Translations under genes and position numbers: made by a program
DNA from: Nisaea sediminum
GTDB lineage: Bacteria > Pseudomonadota > Alphaproteobacteria > Thalassobaculales > Thalassobaculaceae
Assembly (NCBI RefSeq): GCF_014904705.1
Contig: NZ_JACZCQ010000004.1
Coordinates: forward strand, 1 to 64,000
Length of the DNA: 64,000 nt
Direction: 5' to 3'
Part shown: positions 1-8,789 of the stretch, one piece after another
How the letters are laid out: each line of letters opens with the position of its first letter
Numbering within the stretch: position 1 is the stretch's first letter
Notes under the pieces: model-generated
The model's input: the letters and a program-made list of their open reading frames with translations, nothing else
The model's database searches: none
What the model was told of the DNA's origin: nothing

Positions 1-110
1 CCCTGGCCCCCCGCCTCCCAAAAAAGGCCCCCCGCGCCCCCGTCCCCGCCCCCCTCTTCGCTTTTCCAAGCATGCCACTTGTATCCGCGCATGTGCTTTT
101 GCACATTGTC
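1..110. other. C-rich low-complexity edge
   Basis: The first ~60 bases are almost entirely C runs broken by one A6 run, unlike any other part of the window. Nothing coding is supported here. It resembles poor-quality sequence at a contig end, so features just downstream, especially the first gene start, should be treated with care. Confidence 0.6.
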
Positions 111-221
111 TCATAAGTGATGTGGTTGCGACGAACTTGAGAGATTCGACCACTCCGTAGCGAGTTCAGTAGGAGACCAGATATCCTTATAGCCGGCATC
201 ATCCTGCTTGTTGCTCTTCTG

Positions 222-929
222 ATGATCTTCGTCGAGCTTAAGGCCCCCGGTCGCACATGGCCGTCGGTGCGCGGATGGTGGAGCCGAGCCGTGGCTTTCA
301 ACCTCGTTCAGGCGTCCATGGTCTATGTTGCGGGCGCGACCTGGGATCGCTGGCTTCCGGGGCTCGCCGCCTGGCAAACCGACGAGCTTTTCGGGATGGA
401 AGGCGGTGCGGTCTTCGGCTACCTCGTGATCACGTTCATTTACTATTGGTGGCACAGGGCCCGTCACGAGGTGGCGCTGTTCTGGCGGGTGTTTCACCAG
501 ATTCACCATAGCCCACAGCGGATCGAGATAATCACCAGCTTCTATAAGCACCCGGCTGAAATCGTCGTGAACAGCCTGCTGTCCAGCCTGGTGCTCTATG
601 CCCTCTGCGGGCTCTCGCCGGAATCAGCAACGCTTGCGGTTCTCCTGACCGGACTTGCCGAACTGTTCTATCACTGGAACGTTCGCACCCCGTATTGGCT
701 CGGGTTCTTCGTGCAACGTCCAGAAAGCCATTGCATCCACCACCGTAAGGGCTGGCATCGACAGAATTATTCGGACCTGCCGCTCTGGGACATTCTCTTC
801 GGCACTTTCAACAATCCGAGGCAGTTCAACGATGCTTGTGGATTCGAAGCGGACCTCGAACAAAAGGTCGGGACGATGCTGCTTGGGGCAGATGTCCATG
901 ACGGATCAGCGAAAGGCCGCCGGCAATGA
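222..929 (+). CDS. Sterol desaturase / fatty acid hydroxylase family membrane protein
   Basis: Integral-membrane di-iron oxygenase of the fatty acid hydroxylase superfamily, which hydroxylates or desaturates lipid substrates. The histidine clusters are visible: HRARHE (about residue 66), HQIHH (about 80) and the late CIHHRKGWH (about 170). Hydrophobic segments separate them. The ATG at 222 lies inside a hydrophobic stretch: the frame is open back to 141 and encodes a membrane helix from about 183, preceded by AGGAG at 171-175. The true start is therefore probably near 180 at a non-ATG or altered codon. The stop overlaps the next start (ATGA at 926), so the two are translationally coupled. The substrate is unknown. 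Confidence 0.85.
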   Translation: MIFVELKAPGRTWPSVRGWWSRAVAFNLVQASMVYVAGATWDRWLPGLAAWQTDELFGMEGGAVFGYLVITFIYYWWHRARHEVALFWRVFHQIHHSPQRIEIITSFYKHPAEIVVNSLLSSLVLYALCGLSPESATLAVLLTGLAELFYHWNVRTPYWLGFFVQRPESHCIHHRKGWHRQNYSDLPLWDILFGTFNNPRQFNDACGFEADLEQKVGTMLLGADVHDGSAKGRRQ

Positions 930-1432
930 TCCGGCGCTGGGCCGGCCCCACACTGCTGTTTCTTCTCGGCATCCTACAGATGACCGGCGATCTTGCCGGT
1001 TCACCGGTCGCAAAGGCGATCGGGGCGGCAACGGCCGCCTCTCCGGCTCCAAAAGTCTTCACTGCTCACGAGGGATTTGAAACCTACTCCTCAACATTCC
1101 ACATTTCGTGGTTCGACAGGTCAGGCACCAGGCACGAGTTGCAGATTACGCCGGAGACCTATGGCGGTGTGGTCGGCCCCTACAATCGCCGCAACGCCTA
1201 TGGAGCAGCGTTATCTTATGCTCCTGTCCTGCAATCCAATCCGATGACCCGTCCGCTTCACGACAGCGCTATACGATACACATTCTGCGGATCGTCAAAG
1301 ATCCTCGAGGAGATCGGGATCGACAGGACCGATACGACCGGCGTCTACACCGTGCTCCTGCGCCCGCGTCAAATCCTGCCATCGGATCATTATTGGCGCC
1401 TGAGTTATGAGGTCGATTGCCGTGGAGAATAG
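926..1432 (+). CDS. Exported protein of unknown function
   Basis: 168 aa. The N-terminus has a hydrophobic stretch after RR (about residues 5-20), consistent with a signal peptide or anchor. The mature part carries several Arg/Tyr-rich patches and two Cys (one in TFCGSS, one near the C-terminus in VDCRGE) that could form a disulfide. I do not recognise a domain. It overlaps the hydroxylase gene by 4 bases and the HTTM-DCC gene by 26 bases, so the three form one operon. A periplasmic accessory subunit for the two membrane proteins is an inference from context only. Confidence 0.75.
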   Translation: MIRRWAGPTLLFLLGILQMTGDLAGSPVAKAIGAATAASPAPKVFTAHEGFETYSSTFHISWFDRSGTRHELQITPETYGGVVGPYNRRNAYGAALSYAPVLQSNPMTRPLHDSAIRYTFCGSSKILEEIGIDRTDTTGVYTVLLRPRQILPSDHYWRLSYEVDCRGE

Positions 1433-2657
1433 TTGGACAGGCGGTCAGTACAGTCTTTTTCGGGTCCTCTTCGGGGTCTACCTGTTCGTACATTTCGGCT
1501 ATCTCGCCGCGTGGGCGCCAGAGCTGTTTTCTAGCGCGGGGATGCTACCCAATGCATCGCTCAGCCCGCTGATCTCGGCTTTTCCCAATATTCTCGCCAT
1601 CATCGATACACCGGGTTTCACCATCGGGCTCTCTCTGACCGCCGCCATTGCAGCACTGTTTTTCGCCATCGGCCGTTTCGACAGATTGGCTGCGATCTAC
1701 ATGTGGCTGATTCTCGCCAGTTTCCTCGGACGGAATCCGCTCATCACCAATCCGGCGATACCCTATGTCGGCTGGATGCTCCTCGCCCATCTGCTGCTCC
1801 CCCGCGCACCATATGGCTCTTGGATTGCCCGTGGACGAACGGATCCAGACGCTGGATGGCGTTTCCCCCCTGCGCTCTTCCTCGCGGCCTGGGCCATCCT
1901 TGGCCTCAGCTACAGCTACAGCGGCTACACGAAGCTCCTGAGCCCCTCCTGGGTGAGTGGGGAAAACGTGGCCTACGTGCTGACAAATCCGTTGGCGCGG
2001 GACTGGTGGTTACGTGATCTGTTTCTTGCCGCACCTCCGGTTCTGCTGAAAGGGCTCACCTGGTTTATTCTCGCTGTGGAACTGCTGTTCGCGCCGCTCA
2101 GCCTCTCGCGCCGATTCCGGCCTTGGCTATGGGGAGCAATGCTCTTCGTCCAGGCTGGATTCGCACTGTTGCTGAATTTCCCGGATCTTACCCTCGCCAT
2201 GCTCCTGTTCCATCTCTTCACCTTCGACCCGGCTTGGGTGAAGCCGCGGGACATGACTGGAACGACCGTATTCTATGACGGTGGATGCGCACTCTGCCAC
2301 GGCAGCGTGCGCTTTCTTCTTGCCGAAGAAAGAGCTGGTAAATTGACCTTTTCGCCACTTGGCAGTGCGTCGTTCATGGCGCGTGTGAGCAAGGCGGAAA
2401 GGGAACATATCGGAGACACCTTCGTCGTCTTGACCGGTTCAAACGAACTCCTGACTGAATCGGACGGTGTCATTCATGTTCTCAAGGGCTGCGGCGGCCT
2501 CTGGAGCCTGATCGCGGCCGGACTCGACCTGCTGCCGAAAATCGCGAGGGATTTCGGATATCGCCAGATCGGAAAGCGCCGGTACGCTTTGTTTGGCGGC
2601 AAGAACGAACTCTGCCCCATCGTCCCGGAACGCTTCCGGTCCAGAATACTTGCATGA
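1407..2657 (+). CDS. HTTM-domain membrane protein fused to a DCC1-like thiol-disulfide oxidoreductase domain
   Basis: 416 aa. Residues about 10-280 are multi-spanning with the YSLFRVLFGVYL start typical of HTTM proteins, relatives of vitamin K-dependent gamma-carboxylase. Residues about 285-416 form a DCC1-like domain (DUF393) with the diagnostic VFYDGGCALCHGSVRF, whose CxxC is the expected redox centre. HTTM and DCC proteins are often neighbours or fusions, and a membrane-linked redox function is suspected for them. It overlaps the preceding gene by 26 bases and ends the operon. The specific reaction is not known. Confidence 0.85.
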   Translation: MRSIAVENSWTGGQYSLFRVLFGVYLFVHFGYLAAWAPELFSSAGMLPNASLSPLISAFPNILAIIDTPGFTIGLSLTAAIAALFFAIGRFDRLAAIYMWLILASFLGRNPLITNPAIPYVGWMLLAHLLLPRAPYGSWIARGRTDPDAGWRFPPALFLAAWAILGLSYSYSGYTKLLSPSWVSGENVAYVLTNPLARDWWLRDLFLAAPPVLLKGLTWFILAVELLFAPLSLSRRFRPWLWGAMLFVQAGFALLLNFPDLTLAMLLFHLFTFDPAWVKPRDMTGTTVFYDGGCALCHGSVRFLLAEERAGKLTFSPLGSASFMARVSKAEREHIGDTFVVLTGSNELLTESDGVIHVLKGCGGLWSLIAAGLDLLPKIARDFGYRQIGKRRYALFGGKNELCPIVPERFRSRILA

Positions 2658-2679
2658 ACGTCGCTACGACACCTACCGC

Positions 2680-3120
2680 TCAGAGGCGAGTGAGCGCCTG
2701 CTCGATCTCGTTGACCGGCAAATGGGTCAGGTCCTTGTCGAGTTCCTTGCGAAGTTTGGCTTTGACTGGCTGGCTGTAATGCGACCTCAAACTACCGAGT
2801 GTCCTCGGATCCGCAATGACCACGAGATCGTCGAATTTCTTGGCCAGCGCCCAGTCATTGAGCTTCGCGGCCGTCTTTTCCGCAAAATGCTGCTTCTCGA
2901 GCACATGCCAGTTCGTTGCTTCTACGGCGCTTTTTTGACCGCCCGAAGGATCGTTAAGGCGGCCCGGCCGATCAGTGCCCTGCAAATGGTCTGCGGGATT
3001 GCTGGTGCGTTCGTTGTCAACCACGCGCAGATCGATCAGATCGGCATCGCCGTGGTTCTCGTAGACGACAAACCGTTCACCGTCGGCCACCAGAACCCAT
3101 GCTTTATGCGCTACCTGCAT
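2680..3120 (-). CDS. Host attachment family protein
   Basis: 146 aa, cytoplasmic. The N-terminal WVLVADGERFVVYE and the later FDDLVVIADPRTLGSLR are typical of the family annotated as protein required for attachment to host cells (PF10116, related to the baeRF release-factor-like fold). The family name comes from Agrobacterium; a real role in attachment is unproven for most members. A clear AGGGGG ribosome site precedes the ATG. It converges with the HTTM-DCC gene across a 22-base gap. Confidence 0.8.
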   Translation of the reverse strand: MQVAHKAWVLVADGERFVVYENHGDADLIDLRVVDNERTSNPADHLQGTDRPGRLNDPSGGQKSAVEATNWHVLEKQHFAEKTAAKLNDWALAKKFDDLVVIADPRTLGSLRSHYSQPVKAKLRKELDKDLTHLPVNEIEQALTRL

Positions 3121-3404
3121 TCCAATCCCCCTTTCTCGTTCTCACGCTCGCCATGATGGCGAAAAATCACTCTCCTATAATTTCTATATAGTGTCGCCCG
3201 GACGAGCCGAGATAGGTCATCTCGCCGCAGAGCGTCACGCCCAATGAAATCTGGCCCCGGCCAATCAACCATAATGAAAAAGAAAATATTTACGCCAGCA
3301 TGATGAATTCTGGCCCATTTAACAAAATATACTCCCATTAGCCGTTCTTTAACCGAATAACTGCATAAGAAGGTTAATTAGGTTTTTCTTTCGGAGCTCT
3401 CCAG

Positions 3405-5096
3405 ATGGGACTCGACCGCCTCTCCTTCGCGCAGAAGATCGGGCTGATCATTCTGCTTGCAGCATTTGCCATGGCCCTTCAGATCGGCGTCACGCTCTGG
3501 ATCAAGCGCGGCGACCTCTATGACGAAAGAACGCGCGAAATCAGATCCGTTATTGAGATCGCGGTGTCAGAGGCGCTGACGCTCGAAGCAAAAGCGGCGG
3601 CCGGCGAGTTAACCCGCGAGGAGGCGATGAACCGTTGGAAGACAAGCCTCGTCGGACAACGGTTCCGCGAAAACGAATATCTGTTCGCGGTTCAGTTCGA
3701 CGGAGTCATCTTTGCGCACGCCATCAAGCCCGAACTCGACGGCAAAAATCTTATCGATTTCGAAGATCCGACCGGTTTCAAGCTGTTCGATGCAATGATC
3801 AAGGTCGCCAAGGCCGAACCCGAAGGAGGCACGGTCGCTTACATGTGGCCCAAAGCCGGGTCGGACGAACCGGAACCCAAGCTATCCTATGTCAAACCCA
3901 TCGCTCCCTGGGGTATTCTCGTCGGAACCGGCGTTTACATTGACGACATAGACGCCGCGCTTATGGAGTATGCCCTGCGCGCTGGAGGCATGACCGCCGG
4001 CATTCTGGTCGTGATGATCCTGATCGGGCTCACGATCTCTCGCGGCATCACCGGCCCGATGGAAGCACTGCGCCGGACGATGTCCGAACTCGCGGCGAAC
4101 AATCTCAACGTCGATGTGCCGGGCATCGATCGCCGGGACGAGGTCGGTGCGATGGCAAAGGCGGTTCAGGTTTTCAAGGAGAATGCCGCGCGCGTCGCCG
4201 CGCTCGAGGAAAGCCGGGCGGAGGATGCCGAAAAGGCCGAAGCCGAACGCCGTCGCCTCCTGCAGGAGATCGTCAGGGAACTTGAAAGCTCGATCGGCCG
4301 CGTGACCGGCGAGGTCCAGAACTCGGCGGAAGCCGCCCGACGCTCTGCCGCCGACATGCAGCAGACAGCAGCCGAAACCGCAGACAGCGCACGAGAGGCC
4401 GACAGCGCTGCGCAAAATGCGTCGCAAAGCCTGCAGAGCGTGGCGGCGGCAACGGAAGAACTGACAAACTCAATCGCGGAAATCGGCCGGCAGGCCGACC
4501 AATCCGCCTCGATCTCCCGCGCGGCGGCGACCGAAGCCAAGGATGCCAACGCCAAGGTCACCAGCCTTCAGAGCTCCGCAGAGCGGATCGGCGAAGTCGT
4601 CAGTCTGATCAATGACATTGCCGAGCAAACCAACCTCCTCGCGCTCAACGCCACCATCGAGGCGGCCCGGGCCGGGGAAGCGGGTAAAGGTTTCGCCGTC
4701 GTCGCAAGCGAGGTGAAATCGCTCGCGAACCAGACCGGCAGCGCGACCCAGGAAATCGCCGGGCAGATCTCCGCGATCCAGCAGGCAACCAAGGAAGCCG
4801 CCGAGGTGATCGGCAAGATCGTCGGCACGATCCAGAATATCGACGAGACCACATCGGCGATCGCCGCTGCGGTGGAAGAACAGTCTTCCGCCACCCGTGA
4901 AATCTCCGGAAACGTGGAGCAGGTCTCTCATGCGACGGACACCGTCACTTCGAACATCGGCCGGGTGAACATGGCGGGCGAGCGCTCGGACAAAGCCGCG
5001 CACGAACTCTCCGGCGTCACAGACAAGCTCGGCAAGCAGATCGGCTCGCTCAAGGAGGAAGTCGACAAGTTCGTCCGCCGGCTCAGCAGCACCTGA
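3405..5096 (+). CDS. Methyl-accepting chemotaxis protein with periplasmic Cache domain
   Basis: 563 aa chemoreceptor. TM1 is at about 12-31, a single Cache (sCache_2-like) sensor at about 35-190 with the typical [16 protein letters not shown] core, TM2 at about 193-212, then HAMP (from [12 protein letters not shown]) and a long coiled-coil signalling domain. The conserved hairpin tip is present ([20 protein letters not shown], about 407-426). No C-terminal CheR-docking pentapeptide is visible, since the protein ends VRRLSST. Family Cache domains often bind small carboxylates; the ligand here is unknown. The gene stands alone behind a ~280-base AT-rich upstream region and is followed by a strong hairpin. 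Confidence 0.95.
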   Translation: MGLDRLSFAQKIGLIILLAAFAMALQIGVTLWIKRGDLYDERTREIRSVIEIAVSEALTLEAKAAAGELTREEAMNRWKTSLVGQRFRENEYLFAVQFDGVIFAHAIKPELDGKNLIDFEDPTGFKLFDAMIKVAKAEPEGGTVAYMWPKAGSDEPEPKLSYVKPIAPWGILVGTGVYIDDIDAALMEYALRAGGMTAGILVVMILIGLTISRGITGPMEALRRTMSELAANNLNVDVPGIDRRDEVGAMAKAVQVFKENAARVAALEESRAEDAEKAEAERRRLLQEIVRELESSIGRVTGEVQNSAEAARRSAADMQQTAAETADSAREADSAAQNASQSLQSVAAATEELTNSIAEIGRQADQSASISRAAATEAKDANAKVTSLQSSAERIGEVVSLINDIAEQTNLLALNATIEAARAGEAGKGFAVVASEVKSLANQTGSATQEIAGQISAIQQATKEAAEVIGKIVGTIQNIDETTSAIAAAVEEQSSATREISGNVEQVSHATDTVTSNIGRVNMAGERSDKAAHELSGVTDKLGKQIGSLKEEVDKFVRRLSST

Positions 5097-5110
5097 CCAT
5101 AGCCGAAGTA

Positions 5111-5138
5111 CCGGACGACGGCACGCGCCGTCGTCCGG
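5111..5138 (+). terminator. Strong hairpin after the chemoreceptor gene
   Basis: Perfect 12-bp inverted repeat (CCGGACGACGGC with its complement) around a 4-base loop, starting 15 bases after the stop codon. No T-run follows, so it may be a Rho-dependent end or an RNA-stabilising structure instead of a classic intrinsic terminator. Confidence 0.6.
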
Positions 5139-5211
5139 CATCCTGCCTTGCCTGTCCTGCCGCAGCCTCTTAAAACGCGAACCAGACGGAAATCTTGAGG
5201 TTCGCCTTCTC

Positions 5212-6066
5212 ATGGCACCAGCCGTGCTTCTGCCCCTGCAACCGATCCCCCCGGATTCCCGGCAGCGAGAGCTTGCCCGGGAGTTCCTCTCCGACCACGA
5301 AAAGCTCCATGCCTATTTCGGGCGGCTGCGGAAGGCCGTCGACGCGGAACTGGCGCCGGCGATGCCCGAATTTGCCGGCAAACCCTATCCGCTCGGCCGC
5401 TGCCGCGAAATCAGGGACACACTCTACGACCGGCTGATCGCCGAACTGCACGCGCCGGCATGCGAGACAAGCAGTGCCCTGCGCGCCTTCATCCAGGCCG
5501 GCGGGATCGGACGGAAGATCTGGGGCGTACTCCGGGAAAGTTACTTCCAGAACGCGATGCAATTCGGCCCCTGGTATGTTGACGTCTCGAACGACACGGT
5601 CAATCCGAACAAACCGCAAATCGAGATCCTGCCTATCGAAGAATCGGGCATGGTCGCGGTCGAGGATTTCTTTCACTTCGCACGGATTGCCAATAGCTAT
5701 TGGCAGTGCGAGGTCTATGCGAACAGTGTTGCCCCCGGGATCGCTGCCATCTTCCCTATGATCTGCTGCAACAAGGATGGCGCCGCCTGGCTTGCGGTCG
5801 CGTCCGATCAGATGATCGCGATGACGCGCTCCCGCGAATTCCGGCCCGCGCTTGAGTTCGTCGAAGGAACGCCGGAACCGCCGGAACCGCTCGCCCGCCT
5901 GCTGAAGGCCCGTCTGGCCCGATGCGCTCACGAAATCTTGAGCGAGGAAGGCGACCCACGCGAGGCGATCAAGGCGAGGATCGCTGCTTCATCTTTCAGG
6001 GACGAGACCTATTACACGAAGTGTGTCGACGCTTTTCACGCGTTCCAGGACCTTTCCGGCAATTGA
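5212..6066 (+). CDS. Conserved-looking cytoplasmic protein of unknown function
   Basis: 284 aa with no signal peptide or membrane segment and codon use like its neighbours. The N-terminal third is helical and charged. The middle contains FGPWYVDVSNDTVNP, IEILPIEESGM and a Trp/Cys-bearing patch (SYWQCEVYANS, PMICCNKDG); the C-terminus is again helical. I cannot assign a family. There is no good ribosome site directly at the ATG (GAGG lies 12 bases upstream), so the start is uncertain. It stands alone between the chemoreceptor hairpin and the long intergenic region holding the small RNA. Confidence 0.7.
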   Translation: MAPAVLLPLQPIPPDSRQRELAREFLSDHEKLHAYFGRLRKAVDAELAPAMPEFAGKPYPLGRCREIRDTLYDRLIAELHAPACETSSALRAFIQAGGIGRKIWGVLRESYFQNAMQFGPWYVDVSNDTVNPNKPQIEILPIEESGMVAVEDFFHFARIANSYWQCEVYANSVAPGIAAIFPMICCNKDGAAWLAVASDQMIAMTRSREFRPALEFVEGTPEPPEPLARLLKARLARCAHEILSEEGDPREAIKARIAASSFRDETYYTKCVDAFHAFQDLSGN

Positions 6067-6391
6067 ACTGCGGTCCGGCGGAAGCGGCGGTCTCAATGGT
6101 TCCTGCTCCCCCGTCCCGTTTCACGCAATGACCGAAAGCCTGGAGCAATCCACATCGAGAAACGGCTTGATACAGCCGTTTTTTCAGGATCCTCCTTCGA
6201 GGTGAGGCCGTGATCCGGCAGAGCAAAATCGACCACTCCTGCGGCCCAGTCATGCCGATTTCTTGCCACCGACTTTAGCCCGACAACACAGATGCTGTGG
6301 AACCCGAAGGCCGATTGAGAATTCGTAAATATCCGTTAACTATTTTTTCTATATTTCAAATACTTTGCGAATTTCGCCGCAAAAATACTTA
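6067..6391. other. Intergenic region upstream of the small RNA
   Basis: About 325 bases with no supportable gene. The right half (about 6320-6390) becomes strongly AT-rich with T runs, typical of DNA just upstream of a strong promoter. No other structure was found. Confidence 0.5.
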
Positions 6392-6420
6392 TTGCGGCTC
6401 CATATACCCTGAACTACTAT
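6392..6420 (+). promoter_or_regulatory. Sigma70-type promoter of the small RNA
   Basis: TTGCGG at 6392-6397 and TACTAT at 6415-6420 are separated by exactly 17 bases, inside an AT-rich stretch. Transcription would begin around 6427, a few bases before the first RNA hairpin. Confidence 0.55.
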
Positions 6421-6426
6421 ATATAG

Positions 6427-6648
6427 AGTTTCGGAACCAAAAATTCACGGTTCCACCCTAGTTAGCGGACCCGTAGGGGCAGAGCTTCAATCCTTCGGGT
6501 TCAGAGTTCCATCGTCCGCCAAACGATGGAAGACTGGGGGAGCGGTTCTCTCCCATCCCCGCTCCCCGATTACCCTGTGAAGCTCCTAAGGACGAAGCCT
6601 CTATCGTCCGATCCTGGGTGCGTCATTTACTGACGCACCCTTCTTTTT
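6427..6648 (+). ncRNA. Structured small RNA of unassigned class
   Basis: About 220 nt between a promoter and an intrinsic terminator, with no ORF. Stems readable by eye: 5' hairpin GGAACC (6433) with GGTTCC (6449). A long domain is closed by CGGAC (6466) with GTCCG (6606) and GTAGGGGC (6473) with GCCTCTAT (6597), then GAGCTTC (6482) with GAAGCTC (6579), leaving an 11-nt bulge on the 3' side. Inside are three hairpins: AATCC/GGGTT (6489-6501), TTCCATCGT/ACGATGGAA (6507-6531, 9 bp) and GGGGAGCGG/CCGCTCCCC (6537-6567, 9 bp). It lacks the single-rod form expected of 6S RNA, the SRP signature and the tmRNA 3' end. A stable housekeeping or regulatory RNA is likely; its class is unknown to me. Confidence 0.7.
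6616..6648 (+). terminator. Intrinsic terminator of the small RNA
   Basis: Perfect 10-bp stem GGGTGCGTCA/TGACGCACCC with a 5-nt loop followed by TTCTTTTT. It separates the RNA from the downstream RidA-like gene. Confidence 0.9.
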
Positions 6649-6748
6649 CGAAAACGTTAGCGACCTTCGGCGCGACTGTCTATGCTTCGCGCCGTTCCTC
6701 GCGGACTATTTCTAACAGATCGTTCCAGAATATAGAAGGAGTCACCTT

Positions 6749-7216
6749 ATGGCCGGTTCTATCGACGCGCGCCTGTCCGACCTCGGCATCGAGCTGCCCA
6801 ATGCCGCCGCGCCCGCTGCCAACTATGTGCCCTATGTGATTTCCGGCAAGACCCTCTATATCTCAGGCCAGGTACCGTTCTGGAACGGCGAACTCAAAGG
6901 CGTCGGAAAGGTCGGCAAGGACATGACCGCCGAAGAGGCTCAGAAGATCGCACGGATCTGCGCCCTCAACATCATCGCCCAGGCGAGAGCGGCCTGCGGC
7001 GGCGATCTCGACAAGGTCGCCCGCGTGGTCAAGGTCGGCGGTTTCGTCAACGCGACCGATGACTTCACGCAACACCCGATGGTGGTGAACGGCGCTTCAG
7101 ATCTGATGGTCGAGGTGTTCGGCGACAAGGGCAAGCATGCCCGCTTCGCGGTCGGTGCCGGTTCCCTGCCGCTCGGCGTGGCGGTCGAGGTCGAGGCGGT
7201 GATCGAACTCGCCTGA
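6749..7216 (+). CDS. RidA family (YjgF/UK114) protein
   Basis: 155 aa single-domain protein. RidA proteins hydrolyse reactive enamine/imine intermediates released by PLP enzymes, usually as trimers in the cytosol. Visible family features are YISGQVPFWNG near residue 37 and HARFAVGAGSLPLGVAVEVE near the C-terminus, which includes the conserved Arg and the trailing beta strand. The length fits the longer YjgH-like subgroup. GAAGGAG precedes the ATG. It lies ~100 bases after the small-RNA terminator and 75 bases before the FemAB-like gene on the same strand. Confidence 0.92.
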   Translation: MAGSIDARLSDLGIELPNAAAPAANYVPYVISGKTLYISGQVPFWNGELKGVGKVGKDMTAEEAQKIARICALNIIAQARAACGGDLDKVARVVKVGGFVNATDDFTQHPMVVNGASDLMVEVFGDKGKHARFAVGAGSLPLGVAVEVEAVIELA

Positions 7217-7291
7217 TCCGGCTCCATTTGCTTGACGGATCGCTGCGGCGCACAATCTTTCATGAAACACGCCGCACCGAGGTAATACATC

Positions 7292-8464
7292 GTGCCCGAC
7301 GGGGAAAACCGGACCGACACACAGGCAGCCATTTCCGTCCTGCGCTCGATTCACGAGATCGCAGCGGCGGATTGGGATGCCTGTGCCGGGCCTGAGAACC
7401 CGTTTCTCAGCCACGCCTTTCTCTCCGCGCTGGAGGACAGCGGCTCCGTCAAGGCGGAGACCGGCTGGCTGCCACAACATCTGGTGTATGCCGACGAGGA
7501 CGACCGGATTGCCGGGATCGTCCCGCTCTATCTGAAAGGCCATTCCCAGGGCGAGTATGTCTTCGACTGGGGCTGGGCCGATGCCTACGAACGGGCGGGC
7601 GGCGATTACTACCCGAAACTCCTATCAGCCGTTCCCTTCACACCAGTGACAGGACCCCGGCTCCTCACCCATCCGGACACGGACGCGGAGGCCGTCAGGG
7701 ACATTCTGATCAGCGGCCTGATCGAGATCACCCGCCGCTTCAACGTCTCCTCCCTGCATGTGAACTTCCTGCCTGATGAGCAGTGGAAGGCCTTCGGCGA
7801 GGCCGGTTTCCTGCAACGGGTCGGGCTGCAATATCACTGGCACAATGACGGTTACGCGACGTTCGAAAACTTTCTCGGCGCGTTGTCGTCGCGCAAGCGC
7901 AAGGCCATCCGCAAGGAGCGCAAGGCGGCCGCGGAAGCCGGGCTTACGATCCACCGGCTGACCGGCGGCATGATCGAGCCCCGGCACTGGGACGCCTTTT
8001 ACCGCTTCTATATGGATACCAGCGACCGCAAGTGGGGCTCCGCCTATCTGACCCGTGACTTCTTCGACCTGCTGGGCGAGCGGCTCGCGGACCGTGTCCT
8101 TCTGGTGATCGCGGAAATGGATGGCACACCCGTCGCCGGCGCGCTCAACCTCATCGGCGACACCACGCTATTCGGCCGGAACTGGGGCTGCATCGCCGAC
8201 TTCAAGCTCCTCCATTTCGAGCTTTGTTATTACCAGGCGATCGATTTCGCCATCGAACGCGGCCTCGAATGGGTCGAGGCCGGCGCGCAGGGTCAGCACA
8301 AAATCCAGCGTGGTTACCTGCCCCGCTACACTTACAGCGCCCACCTGATCCCGTCGCCGTCCTTCCGGGATGCGGTCGGAGATTTCCTGCGCCGCGAGCG
8401 GATGCAGATGGAGTACGAGAAGGACGCACTCGAAAAACAGTCACCGTTCCGTAACGAGACCTGA
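7292..8464 (+). CDS. FemAB/GNAT-like acyltransferase (DUF482 family)
   Basis: 390 aa, GTG start with GAGG upstream. It matches the DUF482 (PF04339) group of GNAT-fold proteins, often annotated as peptidoglycan biosynthesis/recognition. Recognisable parts are ENPFLSHAFLSALEDSG near the N-terminus, YVFDWGWADAYERAG, FRFYMDTSDRKWGSAYL-type text around residue 235, and the late LEWVEAGAQGQHKIQRGYLP. No signal peptide. The substrate is unknown: the family resembles aminoacyl-tRNA-dependent FemX enzymes but is also widespread outside peptidoglycan clusters. Confidence 0.88.
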   Translation: MPDGENRTDTQAAISVLRSIHEIAAADWDACAGPENPFLSHAFLSALEDSGSVKAETGWLPQHLVYADEDDRIAGIVPLYLKGHSQGEYVFDWGWADAYERAGGDYYPKLLSAVPFTPVTGPRLLTHPDTDAEAVRDILISGLIEITRRFNVSSLHVNFLPDEQWKAFGEAGFLQRVGLQYHWHNDGYATFENFLGALSSRKRKAIRKERKAAAEAGLTIHRLTGGMIEPRHWDAFYRFYMDTSDRKWGSAYLTRDFFDLLGERLADRVLLVIAEMDGTPVAGALNLIGDTTLFGRNWGCIADFKLLHFELCYYQAIDFAIERGLEWVEAGAQGQHKIQRGYLPRYTYSAHLIPSPSFRDAVGDFLRRERMQMEYEKDALEKQSPFRNET

Positions 8465-8600
8465 ACGTGGCGCATGGCTGGTCTTCGGTATTTTTGCACC
8501 GCAGCATCGAAAGATGCGCCAATATCAGTTTCAGCAAACACGCCGACCGGCGGCCTTACGGCGCCGTCCGCGACATTCAAATAGACTAGGGAGTAAGACC

Positions 8601-8789
8601 ATGGGCGACCGCTTCTGCATCACCCTTCTCGAAGCTGCTGAAATGAACGGCTTCACCAATTCCGAAATGCGCATCCTCGTTGACCGCCACGCCAGCATCG
8701 CCGCGAACGTCGACGGCAACTGGCGGATCGATCCGGACGCGCTGAAGTCCGTGCTCCGCGCGAACGACTCCTACCTGCAGGCCGCCTAA
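8601..8789 (+). CDS. Small excisionase/MerR-like helix-turn-helix protein
   Basis: 62 aa, ATG preceded by GGGAG. The sequence follows the layout of excisionase-type winged HTH domains: [16 protein letters not shown] (helix-turn-helix) followed by [16 protein letters not shown] (wing plus final helix). A DNA-binding role is inferred from this pattern alone. No recombinase or phage gene is nearby, so it is more likely a small regulator than a true excisionase. A bidirectional terminator follows at once, and the antisense strand carries the readthrough end of clpA. Confidence 0.65.
   Translation: MGDRFCITLLEAAEMNGFTNSEMRILVDRHASIAANVDGNWRIDPDALKSVLRANDSYLQAA

Noticed and set aside
6427-6648. 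6S RNA, tmRNA or a riboswitch for the RidA-like gene
   Set aside because: Multi-branched shape, lack of a tRNA-like 3' end and a complete terminator before the gene argue against each of these.
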